The notes: generated by a model not told the origin, from the sequence alone. A stretch of DNA of 64,000 nt from Siculibacillus lacustris (GCF_004328075.1 NZ_SJFN01000012.1:63720-127719); one strand, 5' to 3'. Positions 53,016-62,506 are shown, numbered from the stretch's first letter. Numbers and translations: made by a program.

Positions 53016-53603
53016 GTGGCCGACACAACTCTGACCATCCTGGTGATCGACGAGAATCCGACCCGCGCCACCATCCTCGAGGAGGGCCTGCGCGAGGCCG
53101 GCCACCTCGACGTGGTGCGTCTGGCGACCACCCACGAACTGCTGCGACGCATCGTCGAGATCGACCCCGACGTAATCCTGATCGACCTCGCCAGCCCGTC
53201 GCGCGACGTGCTGGAGCAGATGTTCCAGGTCTCGCGCACGGTCAAGCGGCCGGTGGCGATGTTCGTCGACCAGTCCGACACGGCGATGATCGAGGCCTCG
53301 GTCGATGCCGGCGTCTCCGCCTACATCGTCGACGGGCTGCGCAAGGAGCGGGTCAAGTCGATCCTCGACATGACGGTGTCGCGCTTCAACGCCTTCGACC
53401 ACCTCACCCGCGAGTTGCACCGGGCCCGCACCGAGCTCGCCGAGCGCAAGGTGATCGAGCGCGCCAAGGGCATCTTGATGAAGTCCAAGGGCATTCCCGA
53501 GGAGGAGGCCTATGCGCTGCTGCGCAAGACCGCGATGAACGAAAAGATGAAACTAGCCGACATCGCGCAGAGCGTGGTGACCGCCGCGCACCTCTTGGGA
53601 TGA
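53016..53603 (+). CDS. nasT: ANTAR-domain response regulator NasT (nitrate antiterminator)
   Basis: 195-residue RNA-binding regulator. An N-terminal receiver-like domain (TILVIDENPTRATILEEGL, DVILIDLASPSRDVLEQM) is followed by a coiled linker and the ANTAR domain (RTELAERKVIERAKGILMKS, EEAYALLRKTAMNEKMKLAD). In known nas systems NasT binds leader RNA and prevents termination unless held by NasS. GTG 53016 has GAGG eight bases upstream. A matching RNA motif lies before nrtA in this window. Confidence 0.92.
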   Translation: MADTTLTILVIDENPTRATILEEGLREAGHLDVVRLATTHELLRRIVEIDPDVILIDLASPSRDVLEQMFQVSRTVKRPVAMFVDQSDTAMIEASVDAGVSAYIVDGLRKERVKSILDMTVSRFNAFDHLTRELHRARTELAERKVIERAKGILMKSKGIPEEEAYALLRKTAMNEKMKLADIAQSVVTAAHLLG

Positions 53604-53618
53604 ACCGGGGCCGATGAC

Positions 53619-54818
53619 ATGAGCGACCGAACCATGCTTGCTGCGGAGTCGACCCCGGGCGATCTCGTCCGGCTCAGAATCGGCTTCATGCCGCTGGTCG
53701 ACTGCGCGCCACTGGTGGTCGCCCGCGATCTCGGTTTCGCCGCGGCGGAGGGGCTCGAGCTCGATCTGGTGCGCGAGACCTCGTGGGCCAACATCCGCGA
53801 CCGCATCGTCCTCGGCCATTTCGACGCCGCCCACATGCTCGCCCCGATGGCGGTGGCGGCCCGCCTCGGACTCGGCCACCTCCAGGCGCCGGTGATCGCC
53901 CCTCACGTGCTCAACCAGGGGGGCAATTCGATCGCCGTGACGCCGGCGCTGTTCACCGAGGGTGGCGGCGACTGGGGCGCCTTCGGCGACGCCGGCGCCT
54001 CTGGCCGGGTGCTGGCCGAGGTCGTCGCGCGCCGCGCCCGCGCCGGCGGCGATCAGCTGACCTTCGCTTCGGTCTATCCGTTCAGCAGCCACGACCACCA
54101 ACTGCGCCATTGGATGGCGGCGGCCGGCATCGATCCCGACCGGGATCTGCGGCTGGTGGTGGTGCCGCCGCCCTACATGGTCGAGGCGATGGCGAGCGGC
54201 AGCGTCGACGGCATCTGTGTCGGCGCGCCCTGGATCGGTCGTGCCGTCGATGCCGGGGTCGGCCGCCTGTTGCTGCCCTGCGCGGCATTGTGGCCGGCGG
54301 TGCCGGAGAAGGTGCTGGGCCTGCACGAGAGCTTCGCCGAACGGCGCGCCGACGAGCTCGCCGCCCTGTTGCGCGCCCTCGATGCCGCCGGGGCCTGGGC
54401 CGAGGACCCGGCCAACCGCGGCCGCCTCGCGGCGCTCCTGGCCCGCCCCGAGACCATCGGCGTCGACGAGACCATCGTCGCCCGCGCGCTGTCGGGCGAT
54501 CTGCTGGTCGAGAAGAACCGCGACGCGGCCCATGTCGAAGGCTTTCTGCGCTTCCACGGCACCGGCGCCAACGGCCCGGTCAATCGGCCGCGCATGACCG
54601 ACGGGGCATGGTTCGCCGCCCAGATGGTCCGCTGGGGTCAGGTGCGCGACCCGCCCGCCGCAGCCTTTGCCGCCGCCCGCGCCACCTTCTCCTCTGCCCC
54701 TTGGGATGCCACCTTCGGCCGTCCGGCGGTCCAGACCGAGACGGTCGTCTCCTTCGAGGCGCCGCTCTTCGAGGGCAGCGCCCCGGAAGCCTGGCTCGCC
54801 GCCCATCGCTCGGGCTGA
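53619..54818 (+). CDS. nasS: NasS nitrate sensor (CmpA/NrtA-like, no signal peptide)
   Basis: 399-residue protein of the nitrate-binding-protein family but without an export signal, the mark of the cytoplasmic sensor NasS. Motifs: LRIGFMPLVDCAPLVVARDL, FDAAHMLAPMAVAARLGLGH, SSHDHQLRHWMAAAGI, VDGICVGAPWIGRAVDAGVG. It is known to hold NasT when nitrate is absent and release it when nitrate binds. It sits 15 bases after nasT at the very end of the operon it controls. Confidence 0.9.
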   Translation: MSDRTMLAAESTPGDLVRLRIGFMPLVDCAPLVVARDLGFAAAEGLELDLVRETSWANIRDRIVLGHFDAAHMLAPMAVAARLGLGHLQAPVIAPHVLNQGGNSIAVTPALFTEGGGDWGAFGDAGASGRVLAEVVARRARAGGDQLTFASVYPFSSHDHQLRHWMAAAGIDPDRDLRLVVVPPPYMVEAMASGSVDGICVGAPWIGRAVDAGVGRLLLPCAALWPAVPEKVLGLHESFAERRADELAALLRALDAAGAWAEDPANRGRLAALLARPETIGVDETIVARALSGDLLVEKNRDAAHVEGFLRFHGTGANGPVNRPRMTDGAWFAAQMVRWGQVRDPPAAAFAAARATFSSAPWDATFGRPAVQTETVVSFEAPLFEGSAPEAWLAAHRSG

Positions 54819-54841
54819 CCGAAGACCGCACCGGATCGGTC
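54817..54841 (+). terminator. Terminator-like hairpin after nasS
   Basis: Six-base stem GACCGA/TCGGTC overlapping the nasS stop codon, loop of 13 bases, followed by CCTCTTCC. Plausible end of the nitrate operon, though the tail is weak. Confidence 0.4.
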
Positions 54842-55277
54842 CCTCTTCCGATATCGAAGTTTGCCGCGTGTCGCGACCAACCGATCGAGTTCGGCTGCTG
54901 CGCGCAGACCCGAGAGCGACTGTCGCCATTCAGCGCGATGTCCTCGCGGGTGCAGTGGCTTCGCCGGCCTTCGGCTCGTCGACGATCGTCGGAATGCGGA
55001 AGCGGCGGCCATCGGTGAGCCGATCCGATCCCAAGTCGAGGCTCCAGGTTCGGCCGCGGCGGCACCCGCATCGGCGACCGCGTGCCGAGGGCGCGCTCTC
55101 GCCCACCGCGCCGGACGGCGCGCCGAACTCCTCGTCACGCCGGTACGGGTCTGCGAACACTTCCGCGACGCATGTGTTGAAAATGACGTGTCCTGCCAAT
55201 GGTCTCTGCCTCATTTACGGCTGGGAACATTTATGGTTCTAATTTGGGGTGAGACGTTCACGTCAGGGATTGTCGTC
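54842..55277. other. Noncoding stretch before the second two-HTH regulator
   Basis: About 435 bases with no gene of recognisable family. The first 300 are GC-rich and featureless to my reading. The last 100 turn AT-richer, which fits a promoter, and contain a short frame (55183-55242) sharing the MTCPA-x-G-x-C pattern with the one at 12120. Confidence 0.5.
55183..55242 (+). CDS. Candidate 19-residue leader peptide (MTCPANGLCLIYGWEHLWF)
   Basis: Short frame ending TAA, 35 bases before the two-HTH regulator start. There is no convincing ribosome site. Its first nine codons align with the 12120 frame: five residues identical then S/N, G, F/L, C, with most base differences in third positions. 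Two cysteines and two tryptophans are unusual for random sequence. It may be a leader peptide or a shared operator read by chance as codons. Confidence 0.25.
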   Translation: MTCPANGLCLIYGWEHLWF

Positions 55278-56144
55278 ATGCTCGGTGAGATGCCGTCTGG
55301 CCCTTCGGCCGAAGAAATCCTCGCCGAGCCCGGGTTTCCCAGGGCGCGGTCTGCCTATATTGTCGAGATGCTGGAGCAGCATGAGGATCAGCCAGCGTTG
55401 AACCAGATGCTGTTCGATGAAGGCCGGGCCTTCATTTTCTTGACGATCATCACGATGCACGCAGGCTACCTGCCCGACGACCGCAACACCTGGCCGACGA
55501 TCCAGCTGCTGCAGCAGGAGATGACAAAGCACGGCATCGCCAGCGGGGGACGTGTGCGCGACCTCGTCAGGCGGTTGTCTGACATCGGCTATCTCGACGT
55601 GGAAACGGCGCCTGGCGACCGCCGCGTCAAGCTGCTGAAGCCATCACAGAAGATGCTGAGTCAGGACCAGCGGATACTGCGTGTCTATTACCGTCCCTTG
55701 CATGAATTGTTCCCTGTTCCCGGCTATCCGGAACCGATGCGTGGCGATCCACAGTTCCAGGCGATGGCGCGTCAGATCGGATTCGCCTTCATCGACCATG
55801 CCCGCCGGTTCATCATGGCCAATCCGACCATCGCGTTCTTCCTGCCGCGTCAGGCCGGTATCATGGTGCTGACCAAGCTCATGCAGCTGTGGCTGGAGAC
55901 CGAGGCGGACGCGGCGCAGGAAATCTCCTTCATCGATCTCGGAGAGAGTTTCGGGATATCGCGGACCCATGTGCGCGAGCTCCTGCGCGGTGCGGGCAGT
56001 CAGGGTCTGCTGCGGCTGCGGGGCAATTCGGTCACCCTCGAACCGGGCTGCCGCGCAGGCTTCGACCGCTTCCTGGCCGATACGATGGCGGGCAGCGATC
56101 TGGTCTATCGACTGGCACGACAGCGGCTGGCCGGGACGACCTGA
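55278..56144 (+). CDS. Two-HTH transcriptional regulator, paralogue of the one at 33623
   Basis: 288-residue DNA-binding protein. First winged-HTH region: TIQLLQQEMTKHGIASGGRV, then IGYLDVETAPGDRRVKLLKP. Second HTH near the end: IDLGESFGISRTHVRELLRG with a following wing (LLRLRGNSVTLEPG). A hydrophobic helix-rich middle (RRFIMANPTIAFFLPRQAGI) separates them. ATG 55278 has AGGGA nine bases upstream; ATG 55233 is an alternative. It stands directly before the two-partner secretion genes on the same strand, so control of the adhesin is a reasonable guess. Confidence 0.72.
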   Translation: MLGEMPSGPSAEEILAEPGFPRARSAYIVEMLEQHEDQPALNQMLFDEGRAFIFLTIITMHAGYLPDDRNTWPTIQLLQQEMTKHGIASGGRVRDLVRRLSDIGYLDVETAPGDRRVKLLKPSQKMLSQDQRILRVYYRPLHELFPVPGYPEPMRGDPQFQAMARQIGFAFIDHARRFIMANPTIAFFLPRQAGIMVLTKLMQLWLETEADAAQEISFIDLGESFGISRTHVRELLRGAGSQGLLRLRGNSVTLEPGCRAGFDRFLADTMAGSDLVYRLARQRLAGTT

Positions 56145-56384
56145 GGACGGCACCGCCCATAGATCCGACGGATACCCGCATAAATTGCATCCAAAAAGTT
56201 CCCGGCTGCAGGCGGTGAACACGCTGGCCTCACGAGGTTTGGCGCCTTTATCGTGGCCGGATGGCCGACGTCGCGACGGGATCGACATGGGTTCCGAAGC
56301 GCGAGCGAGGCATGCGAAGCGAGTCTCTCCCGAGGTGCCTCCGTGCACCGAGGCGGCGGCGGATGCGTGTTGCAGGAGCTCAGG

Positions 56385-59300
56385 ATGTTCAAGCGGTACC
56401 GCGACCAGTACCTTTTCGCCGCGGCCGGTTCGCTCCGCCGTGCGCGGTTCGGTCGGAGCCATCGATTGGCCGCGCTGCTGGCCACGACGGCGCTGGCGGT
56501 GCCCCCCGCCCTCGCCGGCGACGGGCTGCCGACCGGCGGGCAGGTCGTGGCGGGAACGGCGTCGATCTCATCGTCGGGCAACGCACTGACGGTCCGCCAG
56601 GGCTCCGACAGGGCGATCGTCAACTGGAACGGCTTTTCGATCGGTCAGGGCAATACGGTCGATTTCATCCAGCCGGGCGCGTCGTCGGCCATCCTCAACC
56701 GCGTCACCGGCTCGACCACTTCGACCATCGCCGGATCGCTCACCGCCAACGGCCAAGTCTATCTGATCAATCCGAACGGCATTGCGATCACCTCGACCGG
56801 CACGGTCAAGGTCGGCGGCGGCTTCGTCGCCTCCACTCTCGACATCGCCAACACCGACTTTCTGAAGGGCAAGTACGACTTCGCCGGCGATGGCGCGTCC
56901 GCCGGGGTCGGCAATGCCGGCGTGATCACCGTCGGGCGCGGCGGCTATGCGGCGCTGATCGGCGGCACGGTGAGGAATGACGGCCTGATCGCCGTGCCCT
57001 TGGGCAAGATCGGCCTCGGCTCCGGCGAGCAGGCGACGCTCGATCTCTCCGGCGACGGCTTCCTGCAGGTGGCGGTGCCGACCAAGGCCGGCGCGGAGGG
57101 CAAGGGCGCACTGATCGAGGTCGGCGGAAAGATCTCGGCCGAGGGCGGCACGGCGGTGATGCGGGCGGCGACCGCGCGCGATGCGGCGCGCCATGCGATC
57201 AACCTCAGCGGCGTTGTCGAAGCCAACGCCGTCTCCGGCCATGACGGCGCCATCGTGATCGGCGGCGGCGACGGCGGCAAGGTCACGCTGTCCGGCAAGG
57301 TGAGCGCCACATCGACCAGCGGCAAGGGCGGCAAGATCACGGTGACCGGCAAATCCGTGGCGCTGAAGGGGGCCACGGTCGACGCCTCCGGCACACGAGG
57401 CGGCGGCACGGTCGAGATCGGCGGCGACCAGCAGGGCAGCGGCACGACGCAGCGGGCCGACACGGTGAGCGTCGATGCCTCCAGCGTGATCCGCGCCGAT
57501 GCGACACAGGCCGGAAACGGCGGTCGGGTCGTGGTCTGGTCGGATCAACTGACGAGCTTCGACGGACTGATCACCGCGCGCGGCGCGGGCACCGGCAAGG
57601 GGGGTGACGCGGAAGTCTCCGGCAAGGCGGTCCTCGCCTATACCGGATTTACCGATCTCTCCGGCCCCGGCGGCTTCGGCACGCTGCTGCTCGATCCCTA
57701 CAACGTCACGATCTCGACCGGCTCGGCGTCCAACTCCTCCGGCACCACGGCAACCGGCAACGACAGCGTCATCAATGTCGGCACGCTGACCGCGGCGCTG
57801 TCCGGCGCCAACGTGACGGTGACGACGGGAGCCTCCGGCTCGGCGGGGTCTCAGGCGGGCAACATCACGGTGGCCGCGCCGGTCATTTGGTCGAGCGGCT
57901 CGACGCTGACGCTGTCGGCCCATGGCAACATTACCCTCAATGCCAACCTCACGGGCGGCACCGGCTCATCGATCGTGCTGCGTTCGGACAATTCCGGCAC
58001 CGGAACCGGCACCGTCACGTTCGGCGCCGGGGCGACGCTGAGCGCAGGAGATGGCGTCTCGATTTTCTACAACCCGAGCAGCTTTGCGGCGCCGACCGAC
58101 TATTCCTCCCGCATCGCTTCGGGAACGCTCACCGCCCACATGCTGGTGAACACGGTCCAGGATCTCCAGGACATGAACACCAACCTCAACGGCACCTATG
58201 CGCTGGGCCGGGACATCGACGCCAGCGCCACCGCGAGTTGGAACGGCGGCGCGGGCTTTCAGCCGGTCGGGAGCACGTCCAGCTTCTTCTACGGTACCCT
58301 CGACGGACAGAACCACACCATTTCCGGGCTGTTCATCAATCGCGGCGGCCAGGTTGGCGTCGGCTTGTTCAGTGACATCGGTCCCGGCGCAAAAGTCTCC
58401 GATCTGGGCCTGATCGGCGGCAGCGTGACCGGCGATGTCGCGGTGGGCAGTCTATCTGGCGCCAACCACGGCATCATCACCAACGTCCATACGTCCACCA
58501 CAGTGAGCGGCAACGATCAGGTCGGTGGACTCATCGGCGCCAACACCGCGACGATCACCGGTGCCTACGCCACGGGTACGGTCAGCGGTGCCACCAATGT
58601 CGGCGGGTTGGTCGGCTTGAATGGGCACGGAAGCGGGAACTGGACGATCTCCGATGCCTACGCCACAGGCTCCGTCGGTGGCAGCTCGATTGTCGGGGGG
58701 CTCGTGGGCAGCAATCAAGGCGTTCTCGTCAACGTCTATGCGACCGGCTCCGTCAGAGGCAGCTCCTATGTCGGGGGGCTGATCGGCGACAACCAACTTG
58801 CCGACTCCGTCACCGCATCGTTCTACAACGGGCAGACCTCGGGGCAGGCCAACGGCGTCGGCAACGGTTCCGCCAGTGGCGTGACCGGGCTCACCACGGC
58901 GCAGATGCGCGACGGCTCGACGGCATCCGGCGGCTTCTACGCCCTGGCCAGCGCCGCCGGTTGGGATTTCACGACGGTCTGGGCGCGGCCGAATGCGGTG
59001 GCGAGCCAGTCCAGCGACGGCCAGCTCCACTACGCTGAACTCTATGCAACATCCGGCGTGGTCGGGGTCGGCGCCTCGGGCAGCAGGACCTATGGTGATG
59101 CCGGCGCCAACGTCGCTCTCACCTATTACGGCTCCGGCTACACCGTCACGACGGCCCCGACCGATGCGTCGGGCGTGACCGCGTCGAGCAATGTCGGAAC
59201 CTATTCGACGAGCCTCTCCGGCGGCAGCGGCACATCCTCGAGTGGCCAGTCGGTCCGCTTCGTCTACTATCCCGGCTCCATCACGGTGACGCCTGCGACA

Positions 59301-60245
59301 CTGACGGTGACGGCGGGCACCGGCACGATGGTCTATGGCGACAGTCCGGCTCTGACCTACGGCGTCGCCGGCTGGAAGAACGGCCAGACGAACAGTCTCT
59401 TGAATGGCGTCACCGTTGCAGGTGTCTCCTCGACCTCCGATGTCGGCACGTACGCGACCAGCGCCTCCGGCGGCACGCTGCTCGGGGCGGCAGCCGGCAA
59501 CTATACGCTGACCTATCTCGGCGGCAGCGTCACCGTCACCCCGGCCGCGCTGACGGTGACGGCTGGTACCGGCAGCATGGTCTATGGCGATGCGGCGCCG
59601 TCACCCGGCTACAGCGTTTCCGGCTGGAAGAACGGCCAGACCGATCGTCTTCTGACCGGGGTCGACGTGACAAGCATCGCGGCCTCGACGTCAAATGTCG
59701 GCACCTACACCACCACCGCAACCGGCGGCGTGTTGTCGGGTGCGGCGGCGGGCAACTATTCCGTCAATTACGTCAACGGAACCGTCACCGTCACGCCTGC
59801 GACGCTGACGGTGACGGCCGACAATGGCACGATGTTCCAGGGCATGCGGCTGCCGACGCTCGGCTATGGCGTTTCCGGCTGGAGGAACGGCCAGACCGAC
59901 GATCTCCTGACCGGCGTCACCGTCACGACCGACGCGACGCCGACCTCGCCGCCCGGGACCTATCGCACGATGGCCGCCGGCGGCCTGCTCGCGGGCGCGG
60001 CCGCGGGCAATTATGCGCTCGCCCATGTCGGCGGCACGCTGACGGTCGACCGCCCGCTCACGGCGCCCGGCGACAGCGGCCGGTTCGCCGCCGGCATCGG
60101 TCTGCCGGCCATGCAGACGCCGCAGACGATCGTCTATGCCGATCTCACCGGCGCTCTGCCCGACGGGCTCGTCCTTGCTCGGAGCGGGCCCTGCAACAGC
60201 CCTTCGGCCGGTGCCGGTTCGGGGGGCTCATGCGTCAGTCCCTGA
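56385..60245 (+). CDS. TpsA-type exoprotein: filamentous haemagglutinin N-domain, GLUG and MBG repeats
   Basis: 1286-residue secreted adhesin-like protein. An extended signal peptide (about 1-45, ending PALAGDG) leads into the TPS domain: VNWNGFSIGQGNTVDFIQPG, ILNRVTGSTTSTIAGSL and the NPNGI motif at 129-133. Then come beta-helix-like Gly/Ser/Thr-rich repeats, GLUG-type repeats (about 670-815: GGLIGANTATITGAYATGTV and relatives) and, from about residue 885, MBG-type repeats of 83-85 residues built round LTVTAGTGTMVYGD and GxYxTxAxGGxLxGAAAGNY. GGAG precedes ATG 56385. Secreted through the TpsB pore encoded next. Confidence 0.9.
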   Translation: MFKRYRDQYLFAAAGSLRRARFGRSHRLAALLATTALAVPPALAGDGLPTGGQVVAGTASISSSGNALTVRQGSDRAIVNWNGFSIGQGNTVDFIQPGASSAILNRVTGSTTSTIAGSLTANGQVYLINPNGIAITSTGTVKVGGGFVASTLDIANTDFLKGKYDFAGDGASAGVGNAGVITVGRGGYAALIGGTVRNDGLIAVPLGKIGLGSGEQATLDLSGDGFLQVAVPTKAGAEGKGALIEVGGKISAEGGTAVMRAATARDAARHAINLSGVVEANAVSGHDGAIVIGGGDGGKVTLSGKVSATSTSGKGGKITVTGKSVALKGATVDASGTRGGGTVEIGGDQQGSGTTQRADTVSVDASSVIRADATQAGNGGRVVVWSDQLTSFDGLITARGAGTGKGGDAEVSGKAVLAYTGFTDLSGPGGFGTLLLDPYNVTISTGSASNSSGTTATGNDSVINVGTLTAALSGANVTVTTGASGSAGSQAGNITVAAPVIWSSGSTLTLSAHGNITLNANLTGGTGSSIVLRSDNSGTGTGTVTFGAGATLSAGDGVSIFYNPSSFAAPTDYSSRIASGTLTAHMLVNTVQDLQDMNTNLNGTYALGRDIDASATASWNGGAGFQPVGSTSSFFYGTLDGQNHTISGLFINRGGQVGVGLFSDIGPGAKVSDLGLIGGSVTGDVAVGSLSGANHGIITNVHTSTTVSGNDQVGGLIGANTATITGAYATGTVSGATNVGGLVGLNGHGSGNWTISDAYATGSVGGSSIVGGLVGSNQGVLVNVYATGSVRGSSYVGGLIGDNQLADSVTASFYNGQTSGQANGVGNGSASGVTGLTTAQMRDGSTASGGFYALASAAGWDFTTVWARPNAVASQSSDGQLHYAELYATSGVVGVGASGSRTYGDAGANVALTYYGSGYTVTTAPTDASGVTASSNVGTYSTSLSGGSGTSSSGQSVRFVYYPGSITVTPATLTVTAGTGTMVYGDSPALTYGVAGWKNGQTNSLLNGVTVAGVSSTSDVGTYATSASGGTLLGAAAGNYTLTYLGGSVTVTPAALTVTAGTGSMVYGDAAPSPGYSVSGWKNGQTDRLLTGVDVTSIAASTSNVGTYTTTATGGVLSGAAAGNYSVNYVNGTVTVTPATLTVTADNGTMFQGMRLPTLGYGVSGWRNGQTDDLLTGVTVTTDATPTSPPGTYRTMAAGGLLAGAAAGNYALAHVGGTLTVDRPLTAPGDSGRFAAGIGLPAMQTPQTIVYADLTGALPDGLVLARSGPCNSPSAGAGSGGSCVSP
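59299..60050 (+). repeat. Three tandem MBG-type repeats in the TpsA C-terminal part
   Basis: Units begin at CTGACGGTGACGGC near 59301, 59550 and 59805, spacings of 249 and 255 bases. A more diverged unit precedes them (about 59049-59298). The high base-level similarity suggests recent duplication and possible length variation by recombination. Confidence 0.75.
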
Positions 60246-60349
60246 GGGTCGGAAAGCTGTCTGATGCCGCCGCCGCGTCGATCCCTCGGACGCGCGCCGG
60301 GTCCGGTCGCGAGGATGGTCCGCGGCGCCAACCAAGGTCGGGTGAGTCC

Positions 60350-62086
60350 ATGATCACGGGTTCGACGAAGACGATCGTGACCGCCGGATTGGGGTCTGTC
60401 GCGATTGCCATGATGGTCCCGGCCATCCCTGCGCTGGCGCAGACGGCGAGCCAGATCACTCTGCCCACCTATGCACCGCCCATCGCGCGGACCGCCGACG
60501 GCGGGCTGACGCTCGGCGGTTCGACCGGTCTTGAGGCGCCGAAGGGGGCCGAGACGCTCAGCGTCACGCCGTCGGGCCTGACGATCGCGGGCGGCCGGCC
60601 GGAGCTGTCGGGCGAGACGGCGGCGATCGAGGCCGTGCTGAAGGGCAAACGCGTCACCGGAGCCGACCTCTTCGCCGCCGCCCGCAAGCTGGAGGAAGCC
60701 TATGCCCGCGCCGGTTACGTGTTGGCGCGTGTCAGCCTGCCGCCGCAGACGATCCGGAACGGTCAGCCCCTGCGCCTCGTCGTCACCGAAGGCTTCGTCG
60801 AGGCGATCGACGGCTCGGCGCTGCCCGAGCCGATACGCCATCGCGTCGACGCGATGCTGGCGCCGCTGGTCGGCAAATCGGGCTTGACCCGGGCGGATCT
60901 GGAGCGACGGCTGCTGCTGGCGGGCGATACGCCGGGGGTGATGTTGACCTCGACGCTGAAGGCGGGCGTGAGGCCCGGTGCCGCCGTCATCGTCGTCGAA
61001 GGCCGCTATGATCCCATCACGGCGACGCTCGCGTTCGACAACGGCATGTCGCACGCCCTCGGCCGTTCTTCCGCCGGGCTCGGCGTCGACGCCAACGGCC
61101 TGCTCGGTCTCGGCGAGGTCGCCTACCTGCGCCTCAACGGCTATCCGGGCTTCAACGACGGCGTCTTCAACAAGGACCCGCGCAATCGGCAGGCCATTGC
61201 CGGCGTCACGCTGCCGCTCGGCACGGATGGCGCCTGGCTGAACCTGGAAGCCGTCGACAGCCGCACCCATCCGACCTCGACGCTCGCCTATACGATGGCG
61301 GATCGCTACCAGCGTTTCTCGACCAGGCTCGGCTACAACTGGGTCCGATCGCGCGACGTCAACACCTCATCGACGCTCGCTTTTGATGTGACGGAGGAGC
61401 GGCAGACGCTCGACCTCGCCGGCGTGCGGACGCCCTTCACCGAGGATCGGCTGCGGGTCTTGCGCCTGACGCAGACCGGCGACGCGCTCCTGCCCCGGGG
61501 CGGCCAGATCAGCGGCGGTGTCACCGCCTCCTTCGGTCTCGATGCGCTCGGGGCCCGCAGCGCGACCACGGCCCTGCCGCTGTCGCGCGACGGCGCCAGA
61601 CCCGATTTCCAGAAGCTGGAGGCCTCGGTGGCCTATGCCCAGTCCGTCCTGGACGAGCGCCTGCATCTGTCGCTGGCGGCCAAGGCGCAGACCTCGTTCG
61701 GTCAGGTGCTCGCCTCCTCCGAACAGATCGGGCTGGGCGGGTTCGATTGGTTGTCGGCGTTCGACGGCGGCCTGCTGCAGGGCGACGCGGGCGCTGCGGT
61801 GCGCGCCGAGGTTTCGGTTCCGCTGGCGCAGCGCCTCGGCGGTCCGTTCGGCGCCGCGGCGGCGCCCTATGTCTTCGGGGCCGGCGGGTTCGCCCGACTC
61901 GAGCAGCCGTCGGCGGTCGAGGCGCGTCTGACCCGGGCGAGCTCTCTGGGTGCCGGCATCCGGTTCGGTCTGTCGGAAGAGAAGGCGCCGCAGTCGGCGA
62001 CGCTGACGCTCGAATATGCCCATGGCGCGGCGACCGGCATCCCCACCCAAGACCGGTTCAACCTGCGCGTCTCGACCCGGTTCTGA
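60350..62086 (+). CDS. TpsB/FhaC family outer-membrane secretion pore
   Basis: 578-residue ShlB/FhaC/HecB-type transporter for the preceding exoprotein. Signal peptide (about 1-31, ending PALAQTA), then POTRA domain(s) (TGADLFAAARKLEEAYARAG, YVLARVSLPPQTIRNGQPLR), then a 16-strand barrel region ending in an aromatic C-terminal residue (LRVSTRF), as outer-membrane proteins do. The loop-6 motif, normally VRGY/F after LGG, reads GLGGFDWLSAFDGGLLQGDAG (about 461-480), so the conserved arginine is missing. ATG 60350 (GGTGAG upstream) begins the signal sequence. TpsA before TpsB is the less usual order. Confidence 0.87.
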   Translation: MITGSTKTIVTAGLGSVAIAMMVPAIPALAQTASQITLPTYAPPIARTADGGLTLGGSTGLEAPKGAETLSVTPSGLTIAGGRPELSGETAAIEAVLKGKRVTGADLFAAARKLEEAYARAGYVLARVSLPPQTIRNGQPLRLVVTEGFVEAIDGSALPEPIRHRVDAMLAPLVGKSGLTRADLERRLLLAGDTPGVMLTSTLKAGVRPGAAVIVVEGRYDPITATLAFDNGMSHALGRSSAGLGVDANGLLGLGEVAYLRLNGYPGFNDGVFNKDPRNRQAIAGVTLPLGTDGAWLNLEAVDSRTHPTSTLAYTMADRYQRFSTRLGYNWVRSRDVNTSSTLAFDVTEERQTLDLAGVRTPFTEDRLRVLRLTQTGDALLPRGGQISGGVTASFGLDALGARSATTALPLSRDGARPDFQKLEASVAYAQSVLDERLHLSLAAKAQTSFGQVLASSEQIGLGGFDWLSAFDGGLLQGDAGAAVRAEVSVPLAQRLGGPFGAAAAPYVFGAGGFARLEQPSAVEARLTRASSLGAGIRFGLSEEKAPQSATLTLEYAHGAATGIPTQDRFNLRVSTRF

Positions 62087-62506
62087 CGCCGTGCGGCCGC
62101 TTGCCGCCGCCGGCCCGCCCCTTGTCGCCTTCTACAACCGTCTGATTGTCGTCATGGTCCTGCCGAGACGTCTGTGCTGTTCGCCTTGGGGCGGAGGCGG
62201 TCTCGCCGATTCGAACAGTCGAGCCCGGTCCTCGGTGGAGGCGTTCGGCCCCCTGCGCGATGCCGGGGTATCGCCGCGCCGGCGCCTCGCCAGCGGAGCC
62301 TCACCGAAGGTCCGCGCCTGTCGTCTCCCGAGGGCGGGGGAGACCAACCGTCATCGTGGCGCCTGATCGCCGGTCCTTCGAATGGATCGGCCGCCTCGAT
62401 GGGCCCCCCCGCAACCTCCGACCCGAGAACCTCGTGATCCGCTCGGGTGCAGGTGAAGAGACGCCGGAGGCTCGGCAGGGACGGCGAAAACCGTACCGAC
62501 GCGAAA

